The position numbers were made by a program, and so were the translations under genes. From Caryophanales bacterium UBA7642 (GTDB taxonomy: Bacteria > Bacillota_I > Bacilli_A > RFN20 > CAG-288), in NCBI GenBank assembly GCA_002483745.1, contig DLIM01000049.1, forward strand, positions 22,989-63,837: DNA of 40,849 nucleotides. Reading direction: 5' to 3'. Positions 32,609 through 40,626 of this stretch are shown here, one piece after another; the first letter of the stretch is position 1, and each line of letters opens with the position of its first letter. The notes beneath the pieces are model-generated. The model saw only the letters and a program-made list of their open reading frames with translations. It was not told the origin of the DNA and did no database searches.

Positions 32609-32646
32609 AAAAAAGACCGCCTCTCAGCAAGGCGGTCTTTTCTTTT
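32609..32646. terminator. Bidirectional terminator between csp and the nucleoside kinase gene
   Basis: AAAAAAGACCGCC (32609-32621) pairs with GGCGGTCTTTT (32631-32641), 11-bp stem with 9-base loop. A- and T-runs lie on both sides, and the two flanking genes converge. Confidence 0.9.
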
Positions 32647-32703
32647 GCCTGAATACTTAAATTGTTGATGAATAATAGCCTAAATAAGCCAAAAACCTAA
32701 TAA

Positions 32704-34341
32704 TTAACGGGCATCCTTAAAGGAAGAGCCACCGACAAATTCCCTCATCAAAGAATTGCAGGGGATGTTATTAGTCGGAATCGGTAAGAAGTATTTCACC
32801 ATCTGCTTAAGCCTAGAAGCCGTTAAGTATTCCTTTTGGTCAGGTCTTACTTTATCTAAAAGCGGTAAGACGATATTTCTTAAGGCGCAAGGCTCATAAG
32901 GGAAGAAGGAATCAAAGACAAAGTCGGCGTTTTCCTGAGTCGGGTAAATGTATTTGAATTCTCCTGATCGGACATTAGGCCACATATTGATGGTCTCTGT
33001 GGCATCAGAGCCTCTTGTTCTACTATCACGGGCAATTCTTCTTAAAAGTCTCATATCGGTCATGCTGACGGGAGTATGGTTATCGATGTTGACCTGCGGC
33101 TGAGGAGCAATATAAATCTTATATTTCTGGGCTTCAGGTATTGAAGGGGTGAGCTTTGGATTTAAGGCATGGATGCCCTCAATGATAATAGGCTGGTTTT
33201 CTTCAACTTGGATTGGCTTACCAAATGATCTAATACCATTCTTGAAGTCATAGACCGGTAAGGCTACGGCTTCTCCTTGAATCAGGTTAGTCATGATCTC
33301 ATTGAAGAAAGGAATATCGATAGCATCGATACTTTCTAAGTCCGTGCCTTCTTTTAAGACATCTTTAGGTATATAGAAGTTATCAACTGAGATTCTAATC
33401 GGACGTAAGCCTCTAGACATCAGCTCATAGAGCAAACGGTTAGCAAAGGAGGTCTTTCCGGAAGAAGAAGGACCGGCAATGCAGATCAATCTAACGATTG
33501 AGTCTCTACTGGTTATGTCCTCTCCTAAGGAAGCTAACATATTGTTGATACGGGCTTCGGAGACATTGATCAAAGCCATCTCACCATAGGTCTTAACGAA
33601 TTTGTTGATATTGAAGACAGTATCAAGATTATTCTCTTCGGCCCATTTTGAAGTGGAAGCTAAGGTGATAGCAAACTTCATTTCATCGTCAAAGGGAGGA
33701 ATCTCGCCATGGCATTCAGCTCGAGGCAACTGGATTAAGAATCCTGGATTATAGTAACGGCAATTGAATTTGGTTAGGAATCCGGTTGAGGGAACTAAGA
33801 AACCATAAAGATAATCGAAATAATCGATGGAATTTTTTTTGGCTTCGTAAAGATGGACAAAGTTCTCGCTGCGGTACTTCAAGACCTGAATCTTATCGTG
33901 GAAACCTTCCTCATGGTATTTAGCTAAAGCATCCTCTTTTGAGACTTTGATTTTCCTTAAAGGAATATCCTCTTTGACTAATTGCTTCATTTTGTCTTCG
34001 ACTTCCTGGACAAAATGGGTATTTACTTTAAAGGCTTTCTTTGTGACTACCCGGCAGAAGACTGAACGGGAAATGTTATAGAAGAACCTGACATCAGCTT
34101 TTGGCAAGATAGTCTTGATAGCTAATGCAGTCAAATATCGGACACTGGCTTCATAGATTCTACAGGCATCGGCTGAAGTAAGATCTAGGAATTCGACTGT
34201 GGCATCACAGTCATTATCAAAGACATAAGTAAGTTCTCTTATTCTTCCATTGATTTTGCAGCAATAGTATTTTTTTTCATCATCTTTTTTTAGAAGCGAA
34301 AGAACTGCCGTATTTTTGGCAAAATGTGATTTGATTATCAT
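32704..34341 (-). CDS. Uridine kinase-like nucleoside kinase with ThrRS-type N-terminal domains
   Basis: 545 residues. The N-terminal part (about 1-275) resembles the TGS/second-additional domain of threonyl-tRNA synthetase seen in the Bacillota 'nucleoside kinase' family. The C-terminal part is a uridine kinase/phosphoribulokinase domain with P-loop GPSSSGKTS (290-298), ISVDNFYIPKDVL (Asp of the acceptor site), YDFKNGIRS and IIIEGIHALNP. The predicted reaction is ATP-dependent phosphorylation of uridine or a related nucleoside; the role of the tRNA-synthetase-like part is unknown. A lone minus-strand gene with its own sigma-A-type promoter and a shared terminator. Confidence 0.82.
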   Translation of the reverse strand: MIIKSHFAKNTAVLSLLKKDDEKKYYCCKINGRIRELTYVFDNDCDATVEFLDLTSADACRIYEASVRYLTALAIKTILPKADVRFFYNISRSVFCRVVTKKAFKVNTHFVQEVEDKMKQLVKEDIPLRKIKVSKEDALAKYHEEGFHDKIQVLKYRSENFVHLYEAKKNSIDYFDYLYGFLVPSTGFLTKFNCRYYNPGFLIQLPRAECHGEIPPFDDEMKFAITLASTSKWAEENNLDTVFNINKFVKTYGEMALINVSEARINNMLASLGEDITSRDSIVRLICIAGPSSSGKTSFANRLLYELMSRGLRPIRISVDNFYIPKDVLKEGTDLESIDAIDIPFFNEIMTNLIQGEAVALPVYDFKNGIRSFGKPIQVEENQPIIIEGIHALNPKLTPSIPEAQKYKIYIAPQPQVNIDNHTPVSMTDMRLLRRIARDSRTRGSDATETINMWPNVRSGEFKYIYPTQENADFVFDSFFPYEPCALRNIVLPLLDKVRPDQKEYLTASRLKQMVKYFLPIPTNNIPCNSLMREFVGGSSFKDAR

Positions 34342-34379
34342 TTGAATCTCCTTAGCTTGCTCAAATATAAAGTGCTATT

Positions 34380-34408
34380 ATTATATAATTATTATAAACT
34401 AAATCCAA
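34380..34408 (-). promoter_or_regulatory. Promoter of the nucleoside kinase gene
   Basis: On the minus strand TTGGAT (34403-34408), 17-base spacer, TATAAT (34380-34385). It is back to back with the greA promoter. Confidence 0.65.
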
Positions 34409-34420
34409 TGGGTTGTTTTA

Positions 34421-34429
34421 TGATATAAT
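34421..34429 (+). promoter_or_regulatory. Extended -10 promoter of greA
   Basis: TGATATAAT is a perfect extended -10 element, about 27 bases before the greA start; AAGGAG follows. No clear -35. Confidence 0.6.
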
Positions 34430-34455
34430 TCTTATGCTAAACAAGGAGAAACCAT

Positions 34456-34929
34456 ATGGCCGAGAAAGAAAACATACTTACTAAGAACGGAAAGAAAGAA
34501 CTTGAAGATAAGCTTAATGATCTTATCAACAACGAGAAGCCTAAAGCTTTAGCTGATTTGAATTTAGCTAGATCACAAGGCGATTTAAGCGAAAATGCCG
34601 ATTATGATGCTGCTAGAGAAAAATGTCAGGAAATCGAAACTGAAATCACTAAGATCCAGTATGTTCTTGATCACTGCACCATCATTGCCGATACTAAGAA
34701 GGGCAATACTGCTAGATTAGGCGGTGGCTTAATCTCCGTTAAGAACATCTCTACCAATAAGGAATACTCTTTCACTATCGTTGGTTCAGCTGAAGCTGAT
34801 CCTCTTACTGGAAAGATTTCCAACACTTGCCCGGTTGCTCAGGCTGTCCTTAATCATCCGGCTGGAGACACTGTTAAGGTCAATGTCGCTAAGCCTTACG
34901 AGCTTCTTATTGAGAAGATTTCTGACTAA
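34456..34929 (+). CDS. greA: Transcription elongation factor GreA
   Basis: 157 residues. GreA rescues backtracked RNA polymerase by stimulating transcript cleavage. The N-terminal coiled coil carries the tip motif LNLARSQGDLSENADYDAARE (about 35-55) with the catalytic acidic pair DLSENADY, and the C-terminal FKBP-like domain includes YSFTIVGSAEADPLTGKISNTCPVAQAVLNH. Length matches the family (about 158). ATG 34456 follows AAGGAG with a transcript leader of about 20 bases. Confidence 0.97.
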   Translation: MAEKENILTKNGKKELEDKLNDLINNEKPKALADLNLARSQGDLSENADYDAAREKCQEIETEITKIQYVLDHCTIIADTKKGNTARLGGGLISVKNISTNKEYSFTIVGSAEADPLTGKISNTCPVAQAVLNHPAGDTVKVNVAKPYELLIEKISD

Positions 34930-34969
34930 TTAACTCTATTGTAGAAATATAAGACCTATCTTAGTGATT

Positions 34970-35005
34970 TGACCCCCTTAGACTAAATAGTCTATGAGGA
35001 GGTCA
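34970..35005 (+). promoter_or_regulatory. Hairpin sequestering the comEA Shine-Dalgarno
   Basis: The perfect inner stem TAGACT-AAAT-AGTCTA (34979-34994) is extended by TGACC pairing with GGTCA (34970-34974 / 35001-35005) and further C-G pairs with small bulges. The 3' side contains the Shine-Dalgarno GAGGAGGT for ATG 35011. CCTTAGACTAAATA (34976-34989) matches the ABC-pair leader at 13 of 14 bases, at similar distance from the start (31 versus 29 bases from AGACTAAATA). Either RNA control or a DNA operator. Confidence 0.55.
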
Positions 35006-35010
35006 AGATT

Positions 35011-35556
35011 ATGCTGAAAATTATTATCATTGGCATAGTTGTCACTATCGTAGGTCTTTTTGCGTTGTCGGCTGTCAATAAGTCGGTTTCCGGGAATGGC
35101 AGTAATACGACTAATGGTTACTTGTCATCGGAAGTAAGTGATGAGAATACGGCTAAAGTGGCTATCAGCGGTGAAATCAATCATCCGGGTGACTACACTA
35201 TCTCCATCGATGAGAGCTTAGGTACATTAATCACCATGGCTGGAGGCGTAACTTCGAAGGCTGATAGCAAAGCCTACAACGAGAGTATTCTTATCTCGAC
35301 TAGAACCTCTTTCTATATTCCTCCAATAGGTGAAGTGCCTACCACTTGTGTCGAGACTGAAATTGAAAAGGTCAACATCAATACAGCCAGCAAAGACTCT
35401 TTGGTGGGAGTCGGATTTAACTCCGGGCAAGCTTCTGACCTGATTGATTACCGCTCGACCAATGGCTTCTTTGAAGCTATCGAAGACATTCAAAACGTTA
35501 AAGGAATCGGAGCTGCTACTTTTTCTAAAGTTAAGAACAAAATCTGTATTAACTGA
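35011..35556 (+). CDS. comEA: Competence DNA receptor ComEA
   Basis: 181 residues. One N-terminal membrane helix (about 3-22), a Ser/Asn-rich linker, a SLBB-type domain (about 48-108; KVAISGEINHPGDYTI...LITMAGGVTSKAD), and a C-terminal helix-hairpin-helix pair (about 121-181; VNINTASKDSL, IQNVKGIGAATFSKVKNKI) that binds double-stranded DNA. This is the ordinary ComEA plan. It overlaps comEC by 1 base, so the DNA receptor and channel are made together. The leader hairpin and palindrome upstream suggest regulated expression. Confidence 0.93.
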   Translation: MLKIIIIGIVVTIVGLFALSAVNKSVSGNGSNTTNGYLSSEVSDENTAKVAISGEINHPGDYTISIDESLGTLITMAGGVTSKADSKAYNESILISTRTSFYIPPIGEVPTTCVETEIEKVNINTASKDSLVGVGFNSGQASDLIDYRSTNGFFEAIEDIQNVKGIGAATFSKVKNKICIN

Positions 35557-37562
35557 TGCCGGTTTTCTTTGCCTTTATCTTTTTAATGATAGGGATATTA
35601 GGAGCCATCTACTCTCCCTATCTTTTAATTATTGCTCTTTTGCCTTTCCTTTATCTTTACTTCTTTAGGGAGATAAGGACAAAGGCTTTCTTTTTCCTGA
35701 TTCCTCTTTTAGTTGGTTTCTTCATCTCTTTCTTTTGGCCGAAAGGCTCTTTAGATGCTAAGGAGGTAACCGGTCTTGTTGTCTACCGGAAAGAAAATTA
35801 CTATTATCTTCTGACACTTAAAGGGAAGTACTTAGTTTCAGACAAGAAGAATGAAGTCAGCCTTTTCTCTTTAGTGACTTTAACAGGTTATAGCAAGACT
35901 CCTTATTACACGAAGTTTGAAGGAAGCTTTGATTACTTGAATCATTTGAAGTCTGAAGGAATCTCTTACGCTTTTCAAAGCGAAAAGACTTCTTTTATTT
36001 TTAAGTCGCCTTTTAATCTTTCAGCATTAAGAAAATATGCTCTTAGTTTTTTAAATGAGGACAGCAAAGCTTTTGTAGTCAGGCTTCTATTCAGCGAGAA
36101 CCTTTTTGATTATGAGAAAAATCATATCTTCAATGAATTAGGGCTGTCATCCATTCTTTCACTATCCGGTTTTCATCTTAGTTTCTTTATCAGGTTTATT
36201 AAAAAGCTCTTTGGAAAGAGATTAAAAGATAACTTCTTCTACCTAGAAATCGGAATCATCAGTACTTTCTTGATTCTATCAGGATTCAAATACACCTTAA
36301 GAAGAATCTTTCTGCTGTCATTATTAAGCTTTATCAACAAGAAGAAGCAATACCCTTTAAGAAGCCTGGATGTCTTAAGCCTAGTAGCATTGATCCTACT
36401 TATTTTCGAGCCTTTTTCTTTGATTTCGCCTTCCTTCTATTATCCTTTTCCTTTCTTATTCCTTTTAAGGATTTTCCCGGCAAAAGAGAAAAACCAAAAA
36501 GCTTTCTCCTTCTTTGCCAAGATCTTTCTTTTTTATCTGCCTATCAGGCTATTAAACGATTATGGACTAAATCTTTTAAGCCATTTTTCTCAGCTTTTGC
36601 TGATTCCTTTGACTCATCTGCTCTTTTTCTTAGCAATTGGCTGTCTTATTGTTCCTCAGATAGGTATCTTTATAAACCTTCTGGTCAGTTTCATTTCTAA
36701 AGTTATGAATATTACGATGGAATATTCTCCCTATATCCTATCTGGCAAGCCTTGGGTAGGAATAATTGTTTTCTATTATCTTTTGATAGTCTTAGCCCTT
36801 ATTGCTAAAACCTATCATTTTAAAAAAATGGCTAATTCTATCTTAGTTATTCCCTTACTGGCTCTCAGTTGTTTTTTCCTTCCTGACTTAAGCAAACATT
36901 ATGAAGTGGATTTTATCGATGTTGGTCAAGGAGATGCAACTTTAGTCCGATATGAAAGGAAGAACCTCTTAATAGATACAGGGGGAAACCTTAAAACTGA
37001 CTTAGCTAAAGAATGCTTAATTCCCTACTTCAAAAAGAAGAAAATAATGAAGATTGACTATGTTTTCATCACCCATTTGGATTATGACCATTATGGAGCC
37101 TTAGAAAGCCTCAGGAAGAACTACCCGGTCTTAAATGTCATCTATGCCAGTGACTTCCAAAGCTTTGAAAATAATTCCTACTATGTGGATGACTTAAAGA
37201 TAACGAACTTAAATAACTATCAGGAAAGCACTGATACTAATTATTGTTCCGGAGTCTTTGATTTCACTATTAAGGATAAAAGAATTCTTATTCAAGGTGA
37301 TGCACCTATTGAAATCGAGAAACAAATACTGGAAGAAAAGAAAGACTTAAAAGCTGATATTCTGAAAGTCGGACATCATGGCTCAAAGACTTCTTCTTCA
37401 AAGGAATACCTAAAAGCCGTTGATCCTGATTTAGCTATTATCTCAGCGGGGTTAAATAACAGCTACGGGCATCCTAATAAGGAGACCTTAGCCTCCCTTA
37501 ATTCTCTTGATATTCCTTATCGGAGGACGGATTTAGAGGGCAGTATAGAGGTAAAGCTTTGA
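35556..37562 (+). CDS. comEC: Competence DNA channel ComEC/Rec2
   Basis: 668 residues, shorter than B. subtilis ComEC (776). Two to three N-terminal helices and a small OB-like region (about 65-140) precede the Competence domain, with many membrane helices from about 175 to 450 (including LSSILSLSGFHLSFFIRF). The C-terminal metallo-beta-lactamase domain (about 455-668) starts VDFIDVGQGDATLV and has THLDYDHYGAL, the H-x-D-x-D-H metal motif, and GHHGSKTSS. It forms the membrane channel for single-stranded DNA, and the nuclease-like domain may degrade the other strand. No clear Shine-Dalgarno; translation is probably coupled to comEA. Confidence 0.93.
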   Translation: MPVFFAFIFLMIGILGAIYSPYLLIIALLPFLYLYFFREIRTKAFFFLIPLLVGFFISFFWPKGSLDAKEVTGLVVYRKENYYYLLTLKGKYLVSDKKNEVSLFSLVTLTGYSKTPYYTKFEGSFDYLNHLKSEGISYAFQSEKTSFIFKSPFNLSALRKYALSFLNEDSKAFVVRLLFSENLFDYEKNHIFNELGLSSILSLSGFHLSFFIRFIKKLFGKRLKDNFFYLEIGIISTFLILSGFKYTLRRIFLLSLLSFINKKKQYPLRSLDVLSLVALILLIFEPFSLISPSFYYPFPFLFLLRIFPAKEKNQKAFSFFAKIFLFYLPIRLLNDYGLNLLSHFSQLLLIPLTHLLFFLAIGCLIVPQIGIFINLLVSFISKVMNITMEYSPYILSGKPWVGIIVFYYLLIVLALIAKTYHFKKMANSILVIPLLALSCFFLPDLSKHYEVDFIDVGQGDATLVRYERKNLLIDTGGNLKTDLAKECLIPYFKKKKIMKIDYVFITHLDYDHYGALESLRKNYPVLNVIYASDFQSFENNSYYVDDLKITNLNNYQESTDTNYCSGVFDFTIKDKRILIQGDAPIEIEKQILEEKKDLKADILKVGHHGSKTSSSKEYLKAVDPDLAIISAGLNNSYGHPNKETLASLNSLDIPYRRTDLEGSIEVKL

Positions 37563-37591
37563 TAATAAAAAATTTAAGCTTATTTAAATAA

Positions 37592-37628
37592 ACTTTTAGT
37601 TGTTTTACTAAAGTTTAGTACTTATAAT
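37592..37628 (+). promoter_or_regulatory. coaX promoter with palindromic operator in the spacer
   Basis: TTGTTT (37600-37605), 17-base spacer, TATAAT (37623-37628). The spacer contains the perfect 15-base palindrome TACTAAAGTTTAGTA (37606-37620). A third related half-site, AACTTTTAGT (37591-37600), abuts the -35. A repressor bound here would block polymerase. The -10 box ends 9 bases before the ATG. Confidence 0.65.
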
Positions 37629-37637
37629 AGTTCCGTT

Positions 37638-38444
37638 ATGAACACAAACACCTGTTTATTTGCGGATGTCGGCAATTCGACGACAGACATTGTGGTAACT
37701 GATTTCACAATGTTCAAGACCTATAAGTTTAATTCCCGCGACCGGGTCAGAATCCGTAAGATGGGAGAAGACTTACTTAACATTCATCATACTATCCAAG
37801 CTTATATTTCTTCAGTCGATATCTTAGGATTGACTGTCTTGACTAAGCAGTTAGAGTTCCTGAAGATTCCTTATTACACGCTTACTCCCTCTAGGATGGA
37901 ACATTTCTGCCTTGATAGCCATTATGATGTCCCCAATATTCAAATTCTCGGAAAAGACTTATTCTGCGATATTGTTTCTAGAGATGAAAACACTGGCTTA
38001 ATCATTATTGATTTAGGAACAGCCAGCAAGATTCTTTATATAGACAAGCAAAAGAGATTCCAGGGAGGTCAGATCTTCCCAGGACTCTATTCTGCTCCCT
38101 CTATTCTTTCCCAGAAGACGGATTTACTGAAAAACATCGAACTGATTGAAAACCCTCCGCTTCTTTCTTTGAAGACTGATGAAAGTATCTCTTCTGGTGT
38201 CATAAATGGAACAGCCGGGTTAATCAACAGCATGGTGAAGGCAATCAGGGAAAAGTATCAAGACCCTGAGGCTAAAGTCATTCTGACTGGTGGAAACGGA
38301 AAATTAGTCAATGAACAGATGAAGGAATTCGGTTTTACTGATTTTGAAACCGATTTGCATTTAGTCACTGAAGGCTTAGCTCACATCTATGGGTTTAGCG
38401 ACTTTACCTTCTTCAAGGAAGAAATCAACAATGAGAAGGAATAA
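37638..38444 (+). CDS. coaX: Type III pantothenate kinase
   Basis: 268 residues of the ASKHA fold; first step of coenzyme A synthesis. Phosphate-1 motif FADVGNSTTDIVV (about 8-20), phosphate-2 motif IIDLGTASKILYID (about 118-131), then GGQIFPGLYSAPSILSQKTDLLKNIEL and the adenosine motif VILTGGNGKLV. Length is close to the usual 255-260. ATG 37638 is the only start near the conserved N-terminus; there is no Shine-Dalgarno and the -10 box is so close that the mRNA is probably leaderless. It overlaps an ECF S-component gene by 14 bases, linking uptake and phosphorylation of pantothenate. Confidence 0.92.
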   Translation: MNTNTCLFADVGNSTTDIVVTDFTMFKTYKFNSRDRVRIRKMGEDLLNIHHTIQAYISSVDILGLTVLTKQLEFLKIPYYTLTPSRMEHFCLDSHYDVPNIQILGKDLFCDIVSRDENTGLIIIDLGTASKILYIDKQKRFQGGQIFPGLYSAPSILSQKTDLLKNIELIENPPLLSLKTDESISSGVINGTAGLINSMVKAIREKYQDPEAKVILTGGNGKLVNEQMKEFGFTDFETDLHLVTEGLAHIYGFSDFTFFKEEINNEKE

Positions 38445-39099
38445 TTCCGTCATCAATCTGACTTTCTTTGCTATCTGCTTAGCTTTGATTCTCTTGATGT
38501 CTTTCGTTCCTCAACTTGGCTATATTACTATCGGGGTGATTTCCTTCACCTTGATTCATATTCCGGTTCTGGTCTTTTCTTACCTGAAAGGCTGGAAATG
38601 GGGTTGGGTCTATGGCTTAGTCTTTGGCTTATCTTCCTTTTTGGTAGCTATCACTAGAGCTACTGGAGGGCTAGATATCTTTTTTGCTAATTACCCGATT
38701 GTTGCCATTGTTCCCCGCCTTTTGTTTGGCTTCTTAAGTGGCGTAGTCTTCTCTCTGATTAAGAAGATGATACCTGACCGCTCTAAAAGAAAGCTAGTCT
38801 TAGCACCGACTTGCTTTATCTTAACTGTCATTCATTCTTTGCTAGTTTTCCTTTTCCTCTATCTATTTGCCAAAGATGCTGCCGAAGCCGCTTTTGGCGG
38901 TGCCTTCTGGCCAAGCTTCTACAGCATGATCTTCTTAGTCGGTACTCTTCCTGAAGCTGGTGTGGCCTTTATAACAGTACCTTTGATTTGCTGGCCTTTA
39001 GAGCCTTTCTATGAAAGAATATTTAAAAATGCTAAGGAAGCTAAAAAGGAATCTAGGCGTCTGACACTGCTTCTTGAGAAAGGACTTAAAGAGGACTAG
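38431..39099 (+). CDS. panT: ECF transporter S component, probable pantothenate type
   Basis: 222 residues with about six membrane helices. The first part follows the PanT-like pattern: VPQLGYITIGVISFTLIHIPVLV, then a Gly/Trp-rich GWKWGWVYGLVFGLSSFL, and FANYPIVAIVPRLLFGFLSG. It would bind the vitamin in the membrane and work with the shared ECF energising module (EcfAA'T), not encoded here. Pantothenate is inferred mainly from overlap with coaX. ATG 38431 is chosen because AAGGAAG precedes it and the hydrophobic domain starts soon after. The C-terminus is charged and cytoplasmic. Confidence 0.8.
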   Translation: MRRNNSVINLTFFAICLALILLMSFVPQLGYITIGVISFTLIHIPVLVFSYLKGWKWGWVYGLVFGLSSFLVAITRATGGLDIFFANYPIVAIVPRLLFGFLSGVVFSLIKKMIPDRSKRKLVLAPTCFILTVIHSLLVFLFLYLFAKDAAEAAFGGAFWPSFYSMIFLVGTLPEAGVAFITVPLICWPLEPFYERIFKNAKEAKKESRRLTLLLEKGLKED

Positions 39100-39201
39100 T
39101 AATCTTCTTCTCAATTTTGCTGATTTTAGTTTCCTAAGTAGTTTATTTTCTCAAAAGTTAGTTATAGAATATATCGCAGTCTTTGCCTTATGGAGGCTTA
39201 T

Positions 39202-40626
39202 ATGAAAGAAAACTATACGAAGATGAATATGGCTGATTCCGAATATCTAAAACTGGTTAAACCCTATCAGAAGGATGCTTTAGCTGCTTTAAGGGATTTT
39301 ATCAGTATTGACTCCGTCTATGATGAATCAACTAAGTCTAAAAGTACTCCTTTTGGAAAAGGAGTCGATAAGGCTTTGGACTATATTGCAAAAGTTGGAA
39401 CCAAACTAGGCTTTAAGGCTGATAGATGCGATAACTATGTTACTGAGCTTACTTATGGCGAAGGCGAAAAGACTTTAGATATCTATGCTCATGCTGATGT
39501 GGTCCCTGTCAATTTGAAGAACTGGACTAAAGATCCTTTTTCTCTGACTATTGAAGACGATAACCTCTATGGAAGAGGCACCTGCGATGATAAAGGTCCT
39601 GGCATTGCTTGCCTATTTGCTACTAAGGCCTTATTGGATAAAGGAATGTTAGGTGGCTATAAGCTTCGTTTCCTTTTTGGCGGGAATGAAGAAAATGGCT
39701 CCTTATGCTTAGAGCATTTCTTTAAGACTATGAAGAAGCCTTATCCTACTTTAGGATTCTCTCCTGATGCTGACTATCCTTTAATCTATGCTGAGAAATC
39801 TATTTATTCTTATGCCGCTAGTTATCCTCTTACTTTAAAAGGCGTCTCTCCTTTTACTGCTGGTGATGCCCTTAATATTGTTATCGGTGATGCAAACTGT
39901 GGAATCGCTAATCCTCGCCTTGATGTTGAAGGAGCTTTAAACTTCTATCTGAGAAGTCATCCGCTGATCAAAGCTAGCTACCACGATGAAATCCTGACCT
40001 TCAAAGGTAAGCCTTCTCATGGCTCACTTCCCTGGATGGGAGTTAATGCGGCTTTATATCTTTTAGACTTCTTAGGTGACTTATATAGTAACCAGACTCT
40101 TAAGAGTATTTTTAAGTTCTATCTAGATGGAAAAGGAATTGCCTTCAATGGTAACTTCACCAACAAGTATTTTGATTGCTCTTCCTATAATGTAGGCAAA
40201 GTTGTTTATGACGGAAAAAAACTAACTATTTATGTTAATGTTAGATTCCCTTCTGATATTGATATTAAGACTGTCATTGATAATGCTGCTAAGACGACTA
40301 AGGCTGAAATTAAGTCACTTGGTGGTAGCCAAGGCTTTGTTTCTGACCCAAATTCTGACTTCGTTAAGATCCTTCTTAACGCCTATCGAAAAGAGACCAA
40401 TGATGAGATTTCAATGCCTTTAGCAATCGGTGGAGGCACCTATGCAAGAGACTCCAAAAACTCAATTGCCTTTGGGGCAGCCTTCAGTAAGAGAGACTAT
40501 CGTATGCATGGAGATGATGAATACTTCCCCTTATCTGATTTCTATGATAATATGCAAATCTATGCTCATGCTATCCATGACTTATCTATCTATCTTAGAG
40601 AAGGAAAGGTTGATTTTTCTAAATGA
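39202..40626 (+). CDS. pepV: M20-family dipeptidase, PepV/Sapep type
   Basis: 474 residues. Two-metal aminopeptidase: AHADVVP (His97, Asp99), GRGTCDDKGPG (Asp129/130), NEENGS (Glu163 catalytic, Glu164 metal), FSPDADYP (Asp189) and a C-terminal RMHGDDEYFPLSDF giving the last His. A lid domain is inserted after about residue 200. PepV hydrolyses short peptides, especially beta-Ala and other dipeptides, in the cytoplasm. Start chosen at ATG 39202, since GGAGG at 39192-39196 is well placed for it and would lie inside a start at 39190. trmB overlaps its stop codon. Confidence 0.92.
   Translation: MKENYTKMNMADSEYLKLVKPYQKDALAALRDFISIDSVYDESTKSKSTPFGKGVDKALDYIAKVGTKLGFKADRCDNYVTELTYGEGEKTLDIYAHADVVPVNLKNWTKDPFSLTIEDDNLYGRGTCDDKGPGIACLFATKALLDKGMLGGYKLRFLFGGNEENGSLCLEHFFKTMKKPYPTLGFSPDADYPLIYAEKSIYSYAASYPLTLKGVSPFTAGDALNIVIGDANCGIANPRLDVEGALNFYLRSHPLIKASYHDEILTFKGKPSHGSLPWMGVNAALYLLDFLGDLYSNQTLKSIFKFYLDGKGIAFNGNFTNKYFDCSSYNVGKVVYDGKKLTIYVNVRFPSDIDIKTVIDNAAKTTKAEIKSLGGSQGFVSDPNSDFVKILLNAYRKETNDEISMPLAIGGGTYARDSKNSIAFGAAFSKRDYRMHGDDEYFPLSDFYDNMQIYAHAIHDLSIYLREGKVDFSK

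Noticed and set aside
39190..39201. Upstream ATG for the pepV-like gene
   Set aside because: GGAGG lies between this ATG and the next one, so it can only serve ATG 39202.
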